Both the position numbers and the translations under genes were made by a program. A stretch of DNA of 64,000 bases from Clitoria ternatea. Its lineage: Eukaryota; Streptophyta; Magnoliopsida; Fabales; Fabaceae. The notes beneath the pieces were generated by a model. It did not search any database, was not told the DNA's origin, and saw only the letters and a program-made list of their open reading frames with translations. How positions within the stretch are numbered: position 1 is the first letter of the stretch; every line of letters begins with the position of its first letter. The stretch is taken from assembly GCA_037962975.1 (NCBI GenBank), contig CM075670.1, forward strand, positions 80,603,501 through 80,667,500, written 5' to 3'. Shown here in pieces: positions 34,363 to 44,559 of the stretch.

Positions 34363-34502
34363 TTAGGACGGATGATCTCAGCTACTTGTTCTGTAGCTGA
34401 CGATGTAACTTCTCGAATATGCGCAACACACGAGAGCATACTCAGGGCGGATGATCTCAATTACCCATTCTGTAATTGACGATGTAACTCCTCGAGTGTG
34501 TT
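34363..34502. repeat. Stem-loop repeats in element B, first group
   Basis: Unit 1: TCAGCTAC (34378-34385), loop TTGTTCT, GTAGCTGA (34393-34400). Unit 2: TCAATTAC (34457-34464), loop CCATTCT, GTAATTGA (34472-34479). Both follow GGACGGATGA or GGGCGGATGA and precede CGATGTAACT. Stem changes between units keep pairing. Confidence 0.85.
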
Positions 34503-34968
34503 TAATTGATTGAAGGCCCGGATTGTAGGATTAAACCGAACTCTGGGTACGGTTAGTAAGTTTGGCTGAACACCGGTGAAGACCTGAGTTGTAGGATTAA
34601 ACCGAACCTCAGGGCATGGGTTGTAGGGCTGGTCCTTTTTCAAGGCCACAAACCGAACCCCATTCGAAGACTACATGGGTTGTAGGGCTGGTCCTCTTTC
34701 AAGGCCACAAACCGAACCCCATTCGAAGGCCCAGATTGTAGGATTAAACCAAACTCTGGGTACGGTTAGTAAGTTTGGCTGAACACCGGTGAAGGCTTGG
34801 ATTGTAGGATTGAACCGAACTCCGAGTACGACTAGTAGGTTTGGCCGAACGTCGGTGAAGACCTGAGTTGTAGGATTAAACCGAACCTCAGGAAATGGGT
34901 AGTAGGATTGCACCGAACCCTATTTGAAGGCTGGTGAATGGGTGAAATCCAACACCGGTTGAAGAAGT
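34503..34968. repeat. Diverged minisatellite units in element B
   Basis: Units of roughly 55-65 bp with the core TTGTAGGATTAAACCGAAC, plus two copies (34616-34730) of the 59-bp unit found in element A. Open frames across this stretch are repeat artefacts. Confidence 0.8.
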
Positions 34969-35260
34969 ACGATTGAGGTACACTTCCCCAGGACGGATGC
35001 TCTCAATCACATATTCTGTGAGTTGACGAGGTAACTCCTGGCGCGGACAATTCCCATCATCATCCTTATGATGGAAGTCTTTGAAGACTCAATCCGTACT
35101 CTTACGATTGAGGTACACTTCCCCAGGATGGATGCTCTCAATCACATATTCTGTGAGTTGACGAGGTAACTCCTGGCGCGGACAATTCCCATCATCATCC
35201 TTATGATGGAAGTCTTTGAAGACTCAATCCGTACTCTTACGATTGAGATACATTTCCCCA
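34969..35260. repeat. 135-bp tandem repeat holding a stem-loop unit
   Basis: GATTGAGGTACACTTCCCCA starts at 34971 and again at 35106; a third, partial copy starts at 35241. The first two copies differ by one base seen (GGACGG/GGATGG). Each includes one stem-loop unit (TCAATCAC...GTGAGTTGA) and the small palindrome CATCATCCTTATGATG. Confidence 0.9.
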
Positions 35261-36205
35261 ATCCAACCTCAATATTGATCACGCTGAACGGATTATTGAA
35301 TGCCTTACTCTTCATAAAACATTGAAGGCTTGGGCGCAGTAAGCTGGTTCTTCTTCAAGACCATGCTGAACCCCAAGTAACGGGCGCAGTAGGTTCAGGA
35401 TTAGCCCTGATCTGAACCCCGTGTCGAAGGCTCGGATTGTAGGATTAAACCGAACTCTGAGTACGACTAGTAGGATTAACCGAACGTCGGTGAAGAATTG
35501 TCATTGGATAAAACCAAGGAACAATTGAAGAACGGCTAGTAGGATTAAACCGAACGCCAAATATGACATGGACAGTAGGATCATACCGAACTCCAAACAC
35601 AACAAGTAAGTTATACTGAACTCCAGATTAATACTCTCTTATGAAGTTCTTTATTTGGAAGTTTTATAGCTTATAATTCTGAGTCATCAATTCTTCAATT
35701 GAGACCTAACTCATAAACTCCGACACAAACAATTCACTCGGGTACGCCACAATCCAAGGCATATTCACCCGAAATCTCTCAGTCGGAAATATGTGAAGAG
35801 GAATTTCTATTTTAAATCCTCACTCTTGAAAGCTCTCACGAGAAAATCTCACTCAGAGTTTATTCAAAGTGATAATCACCCAATGAAACTGGGGGACAGC
35901 ATCAACGATTTAACGAATATCTTGAGGAATGAACTTTCGTCTCAACGATCTCACAATCATTCCCCTTAAGCTGTTCTTGTGACGACGATGTGTTCCCTCA
36001 CAAGCGGTGATCTTATTATGAAATTCATCTCGCATGTATAAGTCCGGTATGAAGATTTTGTTTTAAAATCGGATCTTCATTACTTAAATCCGGAATGATA
36101 CAATACACATGCAATCCCTCTATTAAAGTTATTTCTCACTAAACAAGAATGGAGGTAAAAAAAACTCTTTTATTGATTAAACGAGAATTACAATTCGTGT
36201 AATAA
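35261..36205. other. Spacer before the first antisense gene of B
   Basis: More diverged 'TAGTAGGATTAAACCGAAC' units to about 35620, then unique sequence. No gene seen. Confidence 0.6.
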
Positions 36206-36230
36206 TCCGGAGCTGATCCCGGAACACAGC
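36206..36230 (-). other. Conserved motif 3' of antisense gene B-1
   Basis: TCCGGAGCTGATCCCGGAAC on the plus strand, about 40 bp beyond the stop codon. Matches sites at 21801 and 40495. Confidence 0.55.
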
Positions 36231-36271
36231 GAATTTGAATCAATAAAATGAAAAAGGAAACAAGGAAGGCG

Positions 36272-38798
36272 CTACTTTCTCTGGCTTGAGTCTCCTTCCT
36301 TCCCTTTGCCTTTGTCTCCGATCTTGCCTTCTTCAGTGCGAGAGCTTGTTCCTGTGCTTATGGGCTTCAGGAGTGAAGGTCCCATTGATTGACCTTTAGG
36401 TAAAGGAGCAAACTTATAAGGAGTGTTAGGCGGACTTTCATGACGGTTATCAACGATGGCCACTAGTTTCCCTTGGTGAAACGCATAAAACGGATCAATG
36501 CCGTTCAGATTAATTGACACCTTGGGATTCCGGTATAGCACTTGACGAACTACCAACCCGAAAGCCTCCTTGACTGCTTGATCACACATGTTTACAGCAT
36601 CGTCTAAGTCTGCTTTCAGGGTCTTGGCTTCGTCGGTCGAATCCGCCAACTTTAAGAGCAACTCCTTTTCCTTACGTGACCAATCATCCACTCCTCGAGA
36701 ATGGACGACCTTAGCCTCCTTCAACCCCTCCTCTAGCTTCGAAGAGCGTTCCTTCTCCACACAAAGGTTGGCATGGAGGTCAGCATTGATTTTCTTCTGA
36801 TCAAGAACTTGACCCTCCAGCTCCTTGGCAAGGTTCTTCAGCTTGGCAATTTCTTCATCCTTCTTCTGAGTTTCTTCTCTGGAAGTTTCTAATTTTCCTT
36901 CTAATTGGAGGATGATTGCCTTGTCTTTGCCAACTAATGAGCCGAGCCTCTCGTTCTTTTCTGTGAGCTCACGAACTGACTTGAGGAGCCCGGACAATTC
37001 AGCCAAGTGCTTCTGTCCGTCGTCGCAAGCTTTGATCATTTCATCACTCTTCAACGAGGGCTTCACCTTGGGTGAAGATTTAGGAACGCCCTCAGGAACG
37101 GAGCCCTCATACACCGGAAGTTGAACAAGACCGGAATTACCTTCAAGAGGGCAAGGGGCTTTGGGCGCGAAATAAGTCGTTATTGGCTTCACCCCATAAG
37201 TGATTACACTGCCTGGGGCATCAGGAGTGGGCTCTTCCGCTCTCCTTTCCTTAGAGGGCTCTGGCTCAGCAACCCCTCTTGAAATTTTTGATTTTTTGGG
37301 CGAGGATTGACGGTCTGAGATCTTCGAGGGATTACGCTTTGTCCTCTTCTTTTTCTCGACAACCTTCTCAGATCCGCCCTCGATCAGAGGAATATCGTCA
37401 CCAGCAGACGAAGTTAATATTATCGTCTCAGCAGTAGCCTTCTTTGAGTTCCGCTTTGCCTGAATGTCATTTTCAGCCGCAACGGAAGTCTCTCTGGCCT
37501 TGATACCTTTTAGCCTATTCATCTCTGGTGACTCACTCTGAATTTCACCTGCAAAATCAAAAGACACAATCAGAGACGAAAAATTTTCAAGGCAAAAGAC
37601 ATAATAACGCATGAAGAATGGCAGGGAAATTACGTAAATACTCCTCGCAAGTAGACTTTGGTCCTAACAAACGCTTGCAGGAGAAAAATTGGTGTGAGGC
37701 TGTGTAGGATTGCAGAGCCGAAAGAACAGAGATCGAGGATGGGCTCAATTCGTCCTCCTCGGTGTAGTACGCTTGGGAGGTCAACAAAAAATGTTCGTGC
37801 ATCCAAGCCGCTGGGAATTTTGGAATCCCATCTTCAGTTAACCAAAAAACTGGTTCATTCGGATCGACGCTGATCTTCGTATAATAAGATTTGAATGAAC
37901 GCCCATCAACTTTGGCGGAGTCAGTGTACGCCTCGAAGTTGATGATCTTGGAGATAGTCCGGAGGGATATCAAGCTCACTCCTCCTTTCTCCTTATTCGC
38001 ACGACGGACCACTTGAGTGAAGTAGAAAAGCATGGCCACCGTCGGTTGAAAGTTGAAGTGCTCCCCAAGCACTTCAAGAGAGCGGACCAATCCCCATCCA
38101 TTAGGGTGAAGTTGCGAGGGAGCGCAGTCCAGGAATCTCAGGACTCCCATCTGAAACTTCGTAAAGGGGAAACGCACGCCCAAGTTCAGAAATAAAAAAT
38201 CATACATGAACAAGGACCTCTCGTCCGGTGTATGACATATCCGTTCTGATGGAAGGGGAGCGAATACCTTAAAACACCATCGGTATTTATTCTTCTTCCA
38301 GACTGTGAAGCGCGGTTCCAACTCTGCTCCGTCCTCACGAGCACGCACGGATGCAGTTTCACGAAATTCCTCAGCGACCCAGCTGAATGGGCGCTTCTGT
38401 TGGAATTTCACCCAGTCTATCCGGTGTGCAACCACATTGCATAGGCCGGATTGGGTCTTCAAGATATACTTCTCAGAGGGAGATTCCCCTTCAGACGATT
38501 TCCTGCCAGTAACTTTCTTTGTCACCATAGTGAAAGCTTTGATGCTGCGATAGAATTTCACATCATCAGAGAGATACAAATCCCCACTCTCGACACTCTC
38601 ACTGGAGGAGGAAGATTCTGAAGAGGGTATAATCACCCTTCGCCTTTGATATTGCGACTCCTCACCCTCTGTATACTGTGGCCTCGACTGGAAGATCACT
38701 GGGATCCTCCCACCACGAACGTTAGGGTTTTGAGTCAAAGTCCTTCCTCCTCTTCCTCTAGGGCTAACGCCACTGAAGATAACACCCTTCCTAGGCAT
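36272..38798 (-). CDS. Antisense extra gene, copy 1 of element B
   Basis: Exons 38798-37634 and 37548-36272 give an open frame of 813 codons without internal stop. I chose ATG 38798 (MPRKGVIFSG) because its downstream Arg/Gly-rich text aligns with the start of the A copy. The frame is open further upstream to 38918. Domain order: basic N-terminus, Ser-rich stretch, Transposase_28-like domain ('ERICHTPDERSLFMYDF', 'LGVRFPFTKFQMGVLRFL', 'SQLHPNGWGLVRSLEVL'), phase-1 intron, Lys/Glu-rich linker, coiled coil (about 36600-36990), and tail 'AFGLVVRQVLYRNPKVSINL'. Predicted nuclear from basic patches only (inference). Function unknown. Confidence 0.75.
37549..37633 (-). other. Intron of antisense gene B-1
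   Basis: 85 nt; donor GTAATTTCCC at 37633, acceptor TTGATTTTGCAG ending at 37549. Phase 1, joining 'CEEYL' to 'EIQSESPEM'. Homologous to the introns in A and B-2. Confidence 0.8.
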
Positions 38799-39420
38799 TC
38801 TCAAATATTGAAAAGAGATACAGAAAACGAAGGGAAAGTGGTTACCTAAGGATAGTGAATTGAAATTCACAGAGGCGGACACGAAGAACTTCTCGGAACT
38901 TTTGCAGAGGTTCGTCAAGGGAGCAACAAGAAATGGTAACTGAAATTGTCAGATATGCCTTTCTCAGGGCATGAGAATTTTTCAAATACCCACTAAACAT
39001 AACCTGTCGTTTACCCCCAAACGACTCCCCGTTTAGTGGACCAGATTTGTCATTTTGTACCTCAAGGCGCGAAAATGCCATCGTTTTGTCACAAAGCCTT
39101 TGAAATGGGCCTATTAAAACCAAATACTAGGCCCAACAAGACTATGCGTGACAGTCACTAAGACATGCGCATTTAACGCAATAATGGCTCGCCCACGTGA
39201 ATTAAGGCATAAAATATCCAATCATTAGAAACGTGGCCACCATTACTCGAATACCAAGGGTTGCGAAATTCGATAAACTCCTGATATTCTCATTGTCGAA
39301 TCCGCCCTTAGGAGATTCATCACTACGGAACCTTGTTCCCAGAGCGGACATATACACTTCGATGTAGTCCCGAAATCCAGACGTACTACGATTAATATAG
39401 CTCATATGAGCAAGTCTACT
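38799..39420 (-). promoter_or_regulatory. Upstream region of antisense gene B-1
   Basis: On the minus strand, CCTTAGGTAACCAC (near 38850) parallels A and B-2 and could be a 5' UTR splice donor. A G-box CACGTG lies at 39194-39199, shared with B-2. No sense gene. Confidence 0.4.
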
Positions 39421-39446
39421 CATTCCTCACATTAGCTAGGGGGCTA
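39421..39446 (+). other. Internal polypurine-tract-like sequence of element B
   Basis: CATTCCTCACATTAGCTAGG plus GGGC aligns with the sequences before both true 3' LTRs (CCTCATACAAGCTAGGGGAC in A and CCTCACACAAGCTAGGGGAC before 43794). Here it is followed by unrelated sequence instead of an LTR. It marks the end of the first spacer-plus-gene unit. Confidence 0.65.
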
Positions 39447-39499
39447 GTAGAGGTATTACTCGGATTTCGGATTCGAAAACTTGTTCAATCCGTACTCCA

Positions 39500-40065
39500 T
39501 GATTAAAAAACTTCACCAGGACGGATGATCTCAATCACCTATTCTGTGATTCGATGATGTAACTCCTGGTACGAAGAACTCCAATAATCATTCCAGGACG
39601 GATTATCTAAATCACCTAATCTGTGATCTGACGATGTAACTCTTGGTGTTGTGTACTTTTCCAGAACGGACAATCTCAATCACCCATTATGTGATCTGAC
39701 GATGTAACTCCTTGACATGGTGTACCTGCCCAGGATGGATGATCTCAATCACCTATTCTGTGATATGACGATGTAACTCCTGGCGCCATACACACCTCAA
39801 GGACGGATGATCTCAATCACCTGTTATGTGATCCGACGATATAACTTCTGGTGCTGTACACATCCCCAAGACGGATGATCTCAATCACTTATGAAGTGAT
39901 TTGATGACAAAACACCTGGCATGATCAATTCATATAATCATTCTTATGATGGAAAATTCTGAAAGTCATTCCGCACTTTCGCTTTCAAGTGGTATTCTCC
40001 CAGGATGGATACTCTTTATCACCTATTCTGTGATACAACGACGTAACTCCTGGCGTAGAAAAAAC
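39500..40065. repeat. Array of stem-loop repeats in element B, second group (about 8 units)
   Basis: Units of about 52 bp start with GGACGGATGATCTCAATCAC (or a variant), then a 7-nt loop CTATTCT, GTGAT, and end GACGATGTAACTCCTGG. They lie near 39517, 39596, 39664, 39732, 39811, 39870 and 40000, with a partial one near 39930. CCAGGA at the left and TCCTGG at the right can pair outside the inner stem. The unit near 40010 has TATCAC/GTGATA, keeping the pair. Confidence 0.85.
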
Positions 40066-40494
40066 TCCCATCATCATCCTTATGATGAAGGACTCAAACA
40101 CCACTTCCTTGCAGTTCCCTAAACTTGGAACAATATTGTCATCTCCTGTGAGAGTATTACGGATTAAAAGCAGTCATCCGTCCTGTTACATTACTTTACT
40201 GAACAGCGGATCGACCCATCTTTCCCCAAGAGAATTAAGGAAATTAAGGATCATGCCCCAAAGACAGGCACCTTTTTCTTAACACATACTTGGGGACATG
40301 TATATATTTCGCCGTTCTAAATTTATCTATTGTTTAATCTTCTGAGGCAGTTATTTCAATCCGGCCTTAAGATTAGTTATACAGAACGGATTAGCATTGA
40401 ATTATATATACATGAAACGATGAAGACAAATGCCTTAAATGGAATTCATTCATTAAAAACAAGGCTGTATACAATAGTTCAAAATCCGGAGTTG
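40066..40494. other. Spacer before the second antisense gene of B
   Basis: Contains CATCATCCTTATGATG (near 40071) and TACTTGGGGACATG (near 40289), both with counterparts in the other spacers. No gene seen. Confidence 0.6.
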
Positions 40495-40518
40495 ATCCCG
40501 GTACACAACTATACATAT
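40495..40518 (-). other. Conserved motif 3' of antisense gene B-2
   Basis: TCCGGAGTTGATCCCGGTAC on the plus strand, just beyond the stop of the second antisense gene. Confidence 0.55.
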
Positions 40519-40532
40519 AAAGGAAAACAAAA

Positions 40533-42807
40533 CTACGGAGGAGGAATCTGTTCTTCAGTTTTCTGTGCCTCCTCAGCACCAGGCTCTTGTGCCCCTTCCT
40601 TGGGAACCTCCACAGGAATCTCCCCTCCAGGAGCTTCAGCCCTTTCTTCAGAAGAGGGAACCTCGGACACAGGAAAGACGTAATCAGGTCCCATGGTTTG
40701 ACCCTCAGGAAGAGGAGCCAAACCATACAAGGACGTCGGTGGATCTTCGTGACGACCATCCACCACTGCGACTAACTTTCCCCCATGGAATTCATAGTAC
40801 GGATCCATTCCATAAAGGTTAAGTTTCGCAGTGGGGTTGCGGTAGAAGACTTGGCGTATGGCTAGGCCGAAGGACTCTTCAACAGCCCGGCTGCATATGT
40901 CAACAGCTTCTTCTCTCTCAGCTTTCGCTGTAGCCAATTCTCCCCGCAACTTGGACAGCTCCTCACTAGATACTTCGGACTTCGCTTTCCTAGCCTTCAG
41001 TCCCTCTATCTCAAGAAGGAGCTTCTTCTCCCTTTGAGACCACTCCTCAGCATCAGCTTTATTTTTATCCTGGCTGCTACAGAGTTCTTCCTCCTTCTCT
41101 GCCACTTTGCCTTCCAAGTTTTTAAGATCGCCTTTGAGCTTGAGATTCTCTTTAGTCATGATATCTCCAAACTCCTTAGACTTGCTAAGACGATCTTCCA
41201 TTAACTTCATGGCGGCTTTGTCTTTTTCCGAGGAAAGCTTGAGTTCTTTCAATTCGTCACTCAATTCTTCAACCTTATCGACGTTGTTAGCCAACTCGCT
41301 GACTGAAGAAAGCATTCCAGCAAGTTCGGCTAACTGCCACCTTCCGGCCTCACACGCTTCCTTAATTTCTTTAGGACTGAGTGTAGGCCGGAGTTTGTAC
41401 ATCGGTGGAGGAAGAGTGGCTGGAGTAGAACCCTCATAGGAGAGGAAGGGGGTGAGAAACGAGGTAGTTGGGAAGGAGGTCGGCTCTGATCCAGAAACCC
41501 CGGCAGCAGTGCCTTTATTGAGATCGGAGGAAGCACCAATCGCTTCCGAGGCTTCAACAGCTTTATCCTCCGAAGTCCTTTGCTTCTTGGACTGACGCCT
41601 TGCAGGATCATTCTGGATCTTTCTTCTCCTCTCAGTAACTTGAGGCTGACCCGAGGCTGCGCCAACATCGGATGAACCGCCCTCAACCAGTGGGATGTCC
41701 CCTTCAGCATCCGAGGTCAGGATGATTAACTCAGGACGATCCTTAGTTGAGGGCCTGGGCTTCACTTCATTTTCATGGGCAACGGACTTACCCGCCGCCT
41801 TGAATTTCTTTAACTTGTCCATCTCTGGAGTTTCTTGTTCTATTTCACCTACATGAACAAACACAAGATGTTAGCAACTATAAATATTTTATATACATTT
41901 GGTAAAGGAGAAAAGGTGAAATCAAACGAGAAATACACAAATATTCCTCCCGGACTCCGCTTGAGCTACTTAGCAAATGCCTACACGAAAAGACGTGACG
42001 ATGTGAAGTGTGTGATTCAAGTGCGAACAACACTCTCGACGTATCACGAGACAGATCGGATTGATCAGTGTAGTATGCGTGTGAGCTCAAGAGAAAATGT
42101 TTGTGTGTCCAACTCAGGGGAAATTTGTCGACGCCCTCTTCATCCTTCCAAAATATTGGTTTGCCCTTCTTAATGGAGATGCGAGTGAAATAAGTCTTGA
42201 AGGACTTCCCATCAACCTTGGCAGAATCCGTATAAGACTCAAAGTTCACAAAGGAACAGAGAGTCCGGAGAGTCACCAGACCAACTCCACCCTGCTTGTT
42301 TGCCCTTCGAACTACCTGAGTGTAGTAGAACAGCATCGCAACAGTTGGCGTGAAATTGAAATGTTCACCCAAGACCTCCAAAGCTCGGATGAGGCCCCAA
42401 CCATTGGGATGAAGTTGGGAGGGTGCACAGTTCAGAAACTTCAAGACGCCCATCTGGAGTTCGGTTAGAGGAAAACGAACTCCCAGATAATGAAAAATAA
42501 AGTCATACATATATACAGAGCGGTCATTAGGGACGACATGGCATATCCGCTCTGTCGGAAGTGGTGCGTAAACCCTATACCACTTTTTCGTCTCTTCATC
42601 CGTACTCAGCGTGAACCTCGGTTGAATCCGAGATCCCTCCTCATCCGCATGACGAGAGGCCAGGTCCTTAAACTCGCTGGACACCCAACAGAAAGGCCAT
42701 TTAGCCTGAACCTCCTCCCAATTCAGCCTCGAAGCAACTACGCTATAGAGACCTTCAGTTATCCTCGAAATAGCGCTATTTCCAGAGGTTCCCTCTCCAG
42801 TGGCCAT
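40533..42807 (-). CDS. Antisense extra gene, copy 2 of element B
   Basis: Exons 42807-41937 and 41848-40533, 728 codons open. It lacks about 100 residues at the N-terminus compared with copy 1: the homologous basic stretch seems to lie upstream (42900-43040) but is broken by frame changes and a G-run near 43043, so ATG 42807 is a replacement start. Transposase_28-like domain ('ERICHVVPNDRSVYMYDF', 'LGVRFPLTELQMGVLKFL', 'SQLHPNGWGLIRALEVL'), phase-1 intron, linker, coiled coil (about 40900-41300), conserved tail 'SFGLAIRQVFYRNPTAKLNL' and 'LAPLPEGQTM'. It is about as different from copy 1 as from the A gene, so this is not a fresh duplication. Confidence 0.72.
41849..41936 (-). other. Intron of antisense gene B-2
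   Basis: 88 nt; donor GTATTTCTCG at 41936, acceptor TGTTCATGTAG ending at 41849. Phase 1, joining 'REEYL' to 'EIEQETPEM'. Confidence 0.78.
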
Positions 42808-43254
42808 TTGGATTTTCTAAATCGAACTCCTTAATCTACGATAAGAAATAAAATGTCGTCAGAAAGTTGCAATCATTACTCACTGCATTTTAAAAGCAAT
42901 TACAATCAGAGGGCGACTCTGAGAAGGGAAAGGTCACTTCCCACAGTGAGTAAGATCCCCTTTCTGAGCGACGCGATTCAGTCTTAGGAAGAATTACAAG
43001 GATTCTTCCCCACGACTATTAGGGTTGCGGGAAACTGATTCCCCCCCCTAGATGAAGCCTACTTTCTATAACTAAGAGTAGCAAACCAAAGCAAAACTAG
43101 AGCGACAAGGAAGAGATAGTTACCTCAGATGACAGTGATGAATTTGAGGAACGAAGAAACCCTCGCAGTGCAGGCAACAAACTTCCTTGCAATATTTCTG
43201 CAGAGTTTTGTTAAGTAAACAAAAGCGAGTGGAACCCAGAATCCACTAAGTGTT

Positions 43255-43263
43255 CCTTTTATA
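43255..43263 (-). promoter_or_regulatory. TATA box of antisense gene B-2
   Basis: The minus strand reads TCCTATAAAAGGAACAC. It is followed downstream by GAGGTAACTA (near 43130), a possible 5' UTR splice donor. Further upstream is a G-box CACGTG at about 43492-43497. In A the aligned sequence is CCTGTAAAAG. Confidence 0.55.
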
Positions 43264-43783
43264 GGAAACGAAGAGGTTCGGTTACCCCCTCTTGAAGTTG
43301 TGTCGTTCTCGATAAAACGCATTCGTTCACAAGCGAAACGACATAACCGTTCCAAATTCTTAGGCGCCAAAACGATAGCGACTCAGCGAAGGGCTATCCA
43401 CTAGGCCCAAAAGTTTCGAAAACTTCAGGCCCATTAAGCCCAAAACGACGGTTAATGAGATTTTCATCTCAGACGCAATAATTGCTTGCCCACGTGATTA
43501 AAAGCATTAATGTCTAATCATGCAACGCAATTCACGCTTTACAGCCGTTACACGAACTTCAAGAACTTTCAATTCCAATAAACTCTTGAAATTCTCACAC
43601 AACGAATCTTTGTCTGAATCCGTTATGGCTGCATCGACAGGTCGGATCTGTTAATTTTAGAACGGTTCTTTACGAATGACAACGGATACTAAGGAACTGT
43701 TACACACGTAAGTTTACCGATATTAAGACCTCTCGCAGGTTGAGTAGCTTATGTGAACAACCATTCGGTCCCTCACACAAGCT

Positions 43784-43793
43784 AGGGGACATA
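43784..43793 (+). other. Polypurine tract of element B
   Basis: AGGGGACATA directly before the 3' LTR. Confidence 0.75.
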
Positions 43794-44523
43794 TGATCCG
43801 GTCTCAATACCGGTATCCGATCTGCTATACATATTTCAACGTCTTTGATGAGACATCTACGTGTAACCGGTGTCATCGGTATACATCCGGACTGTAATTC
43901 CGTATCAGGCGTTCTCCCTATACCGGTTGTTCAGGATAACACCATGACATCGGATAATACACATGTCACTGTGCAAAAGACAAGGATTGTTGCTACAGGG
44001 ATCGATCAATAATTCCCTGCACTACGAGCCAAATTCTGCTCACGGGAATGGTCAACTTGTTCCCTAATCCTAGTCTACATTCTCTATGCTCAATATAAAA
44101 TAGCCACTTGACCCAATCATGCAGGTAAGTGCGCAATATAATAATGCTAATGGGAGTTGGTGGTTCCCCACCAACGAATCCTCGTTAATCGAGCCAATCA
44201 GGTATATGAACTCACTTCATGATTGAAGTGAGGGATCTTCATCTTCAGCTCTTTTACGACTGATTCCTCTCTGAATACATTCCTAACTTGGAATATTACT
44301 GACTTGAGCGTCGGAGAATCTTTGCAGGTGACACCACCATTCGCCCACTTCAACGCGTTAGGTCGGTGTGAAGGATCTCCAGAACGCCCAATCTGCTCTC
44401 CTCACTCAAGGACAACGGATATCTACACCGGATATACATACATCCGGTCTTCTATACAGTATTTACATACTATTTGTGACTGGTCTGAGTCCGGATCTCT
44501 AGACCCCGGTCCAGGACAGATCA
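43794..44523 (+). repeat. 3' LTR of element B
   Basis: 730 bp; about 7 substitutions against the 5' LTR, most in the last 200 bp. Followed by the TSD ATAAC. Confidence 0.95.
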
Positions 44524-44559
44524 ATAACTTCCCAATAGTTTAAAAAATGTTTAAGAATA

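Larger units (their letters stand above)
27913..44523 (+). mobile_element. Ty3-gypsy element B (Tat lineage), complete, with two antisense genes
   Basis: LTRs of 730 bp each (27913-28642 and 43794-44523) are flanked by ATAAC on both sides (27908-27912 and 44524-44528). They differ by about 7 substitutions, so insertion is recent. The element is 16.6 kb, against 11.9 kb for A; the excess is a second copy of spacer plus antisense gene. Gag-pol is closely similar to A. Private stops in pol make this copy non-autonomous. Confidence 0.95.

Noticed and set aside
34969..35260. CRISPR-like array
   Set aside because: Repeats are direct tandem units without unique spacers of even length, in a plant genome.
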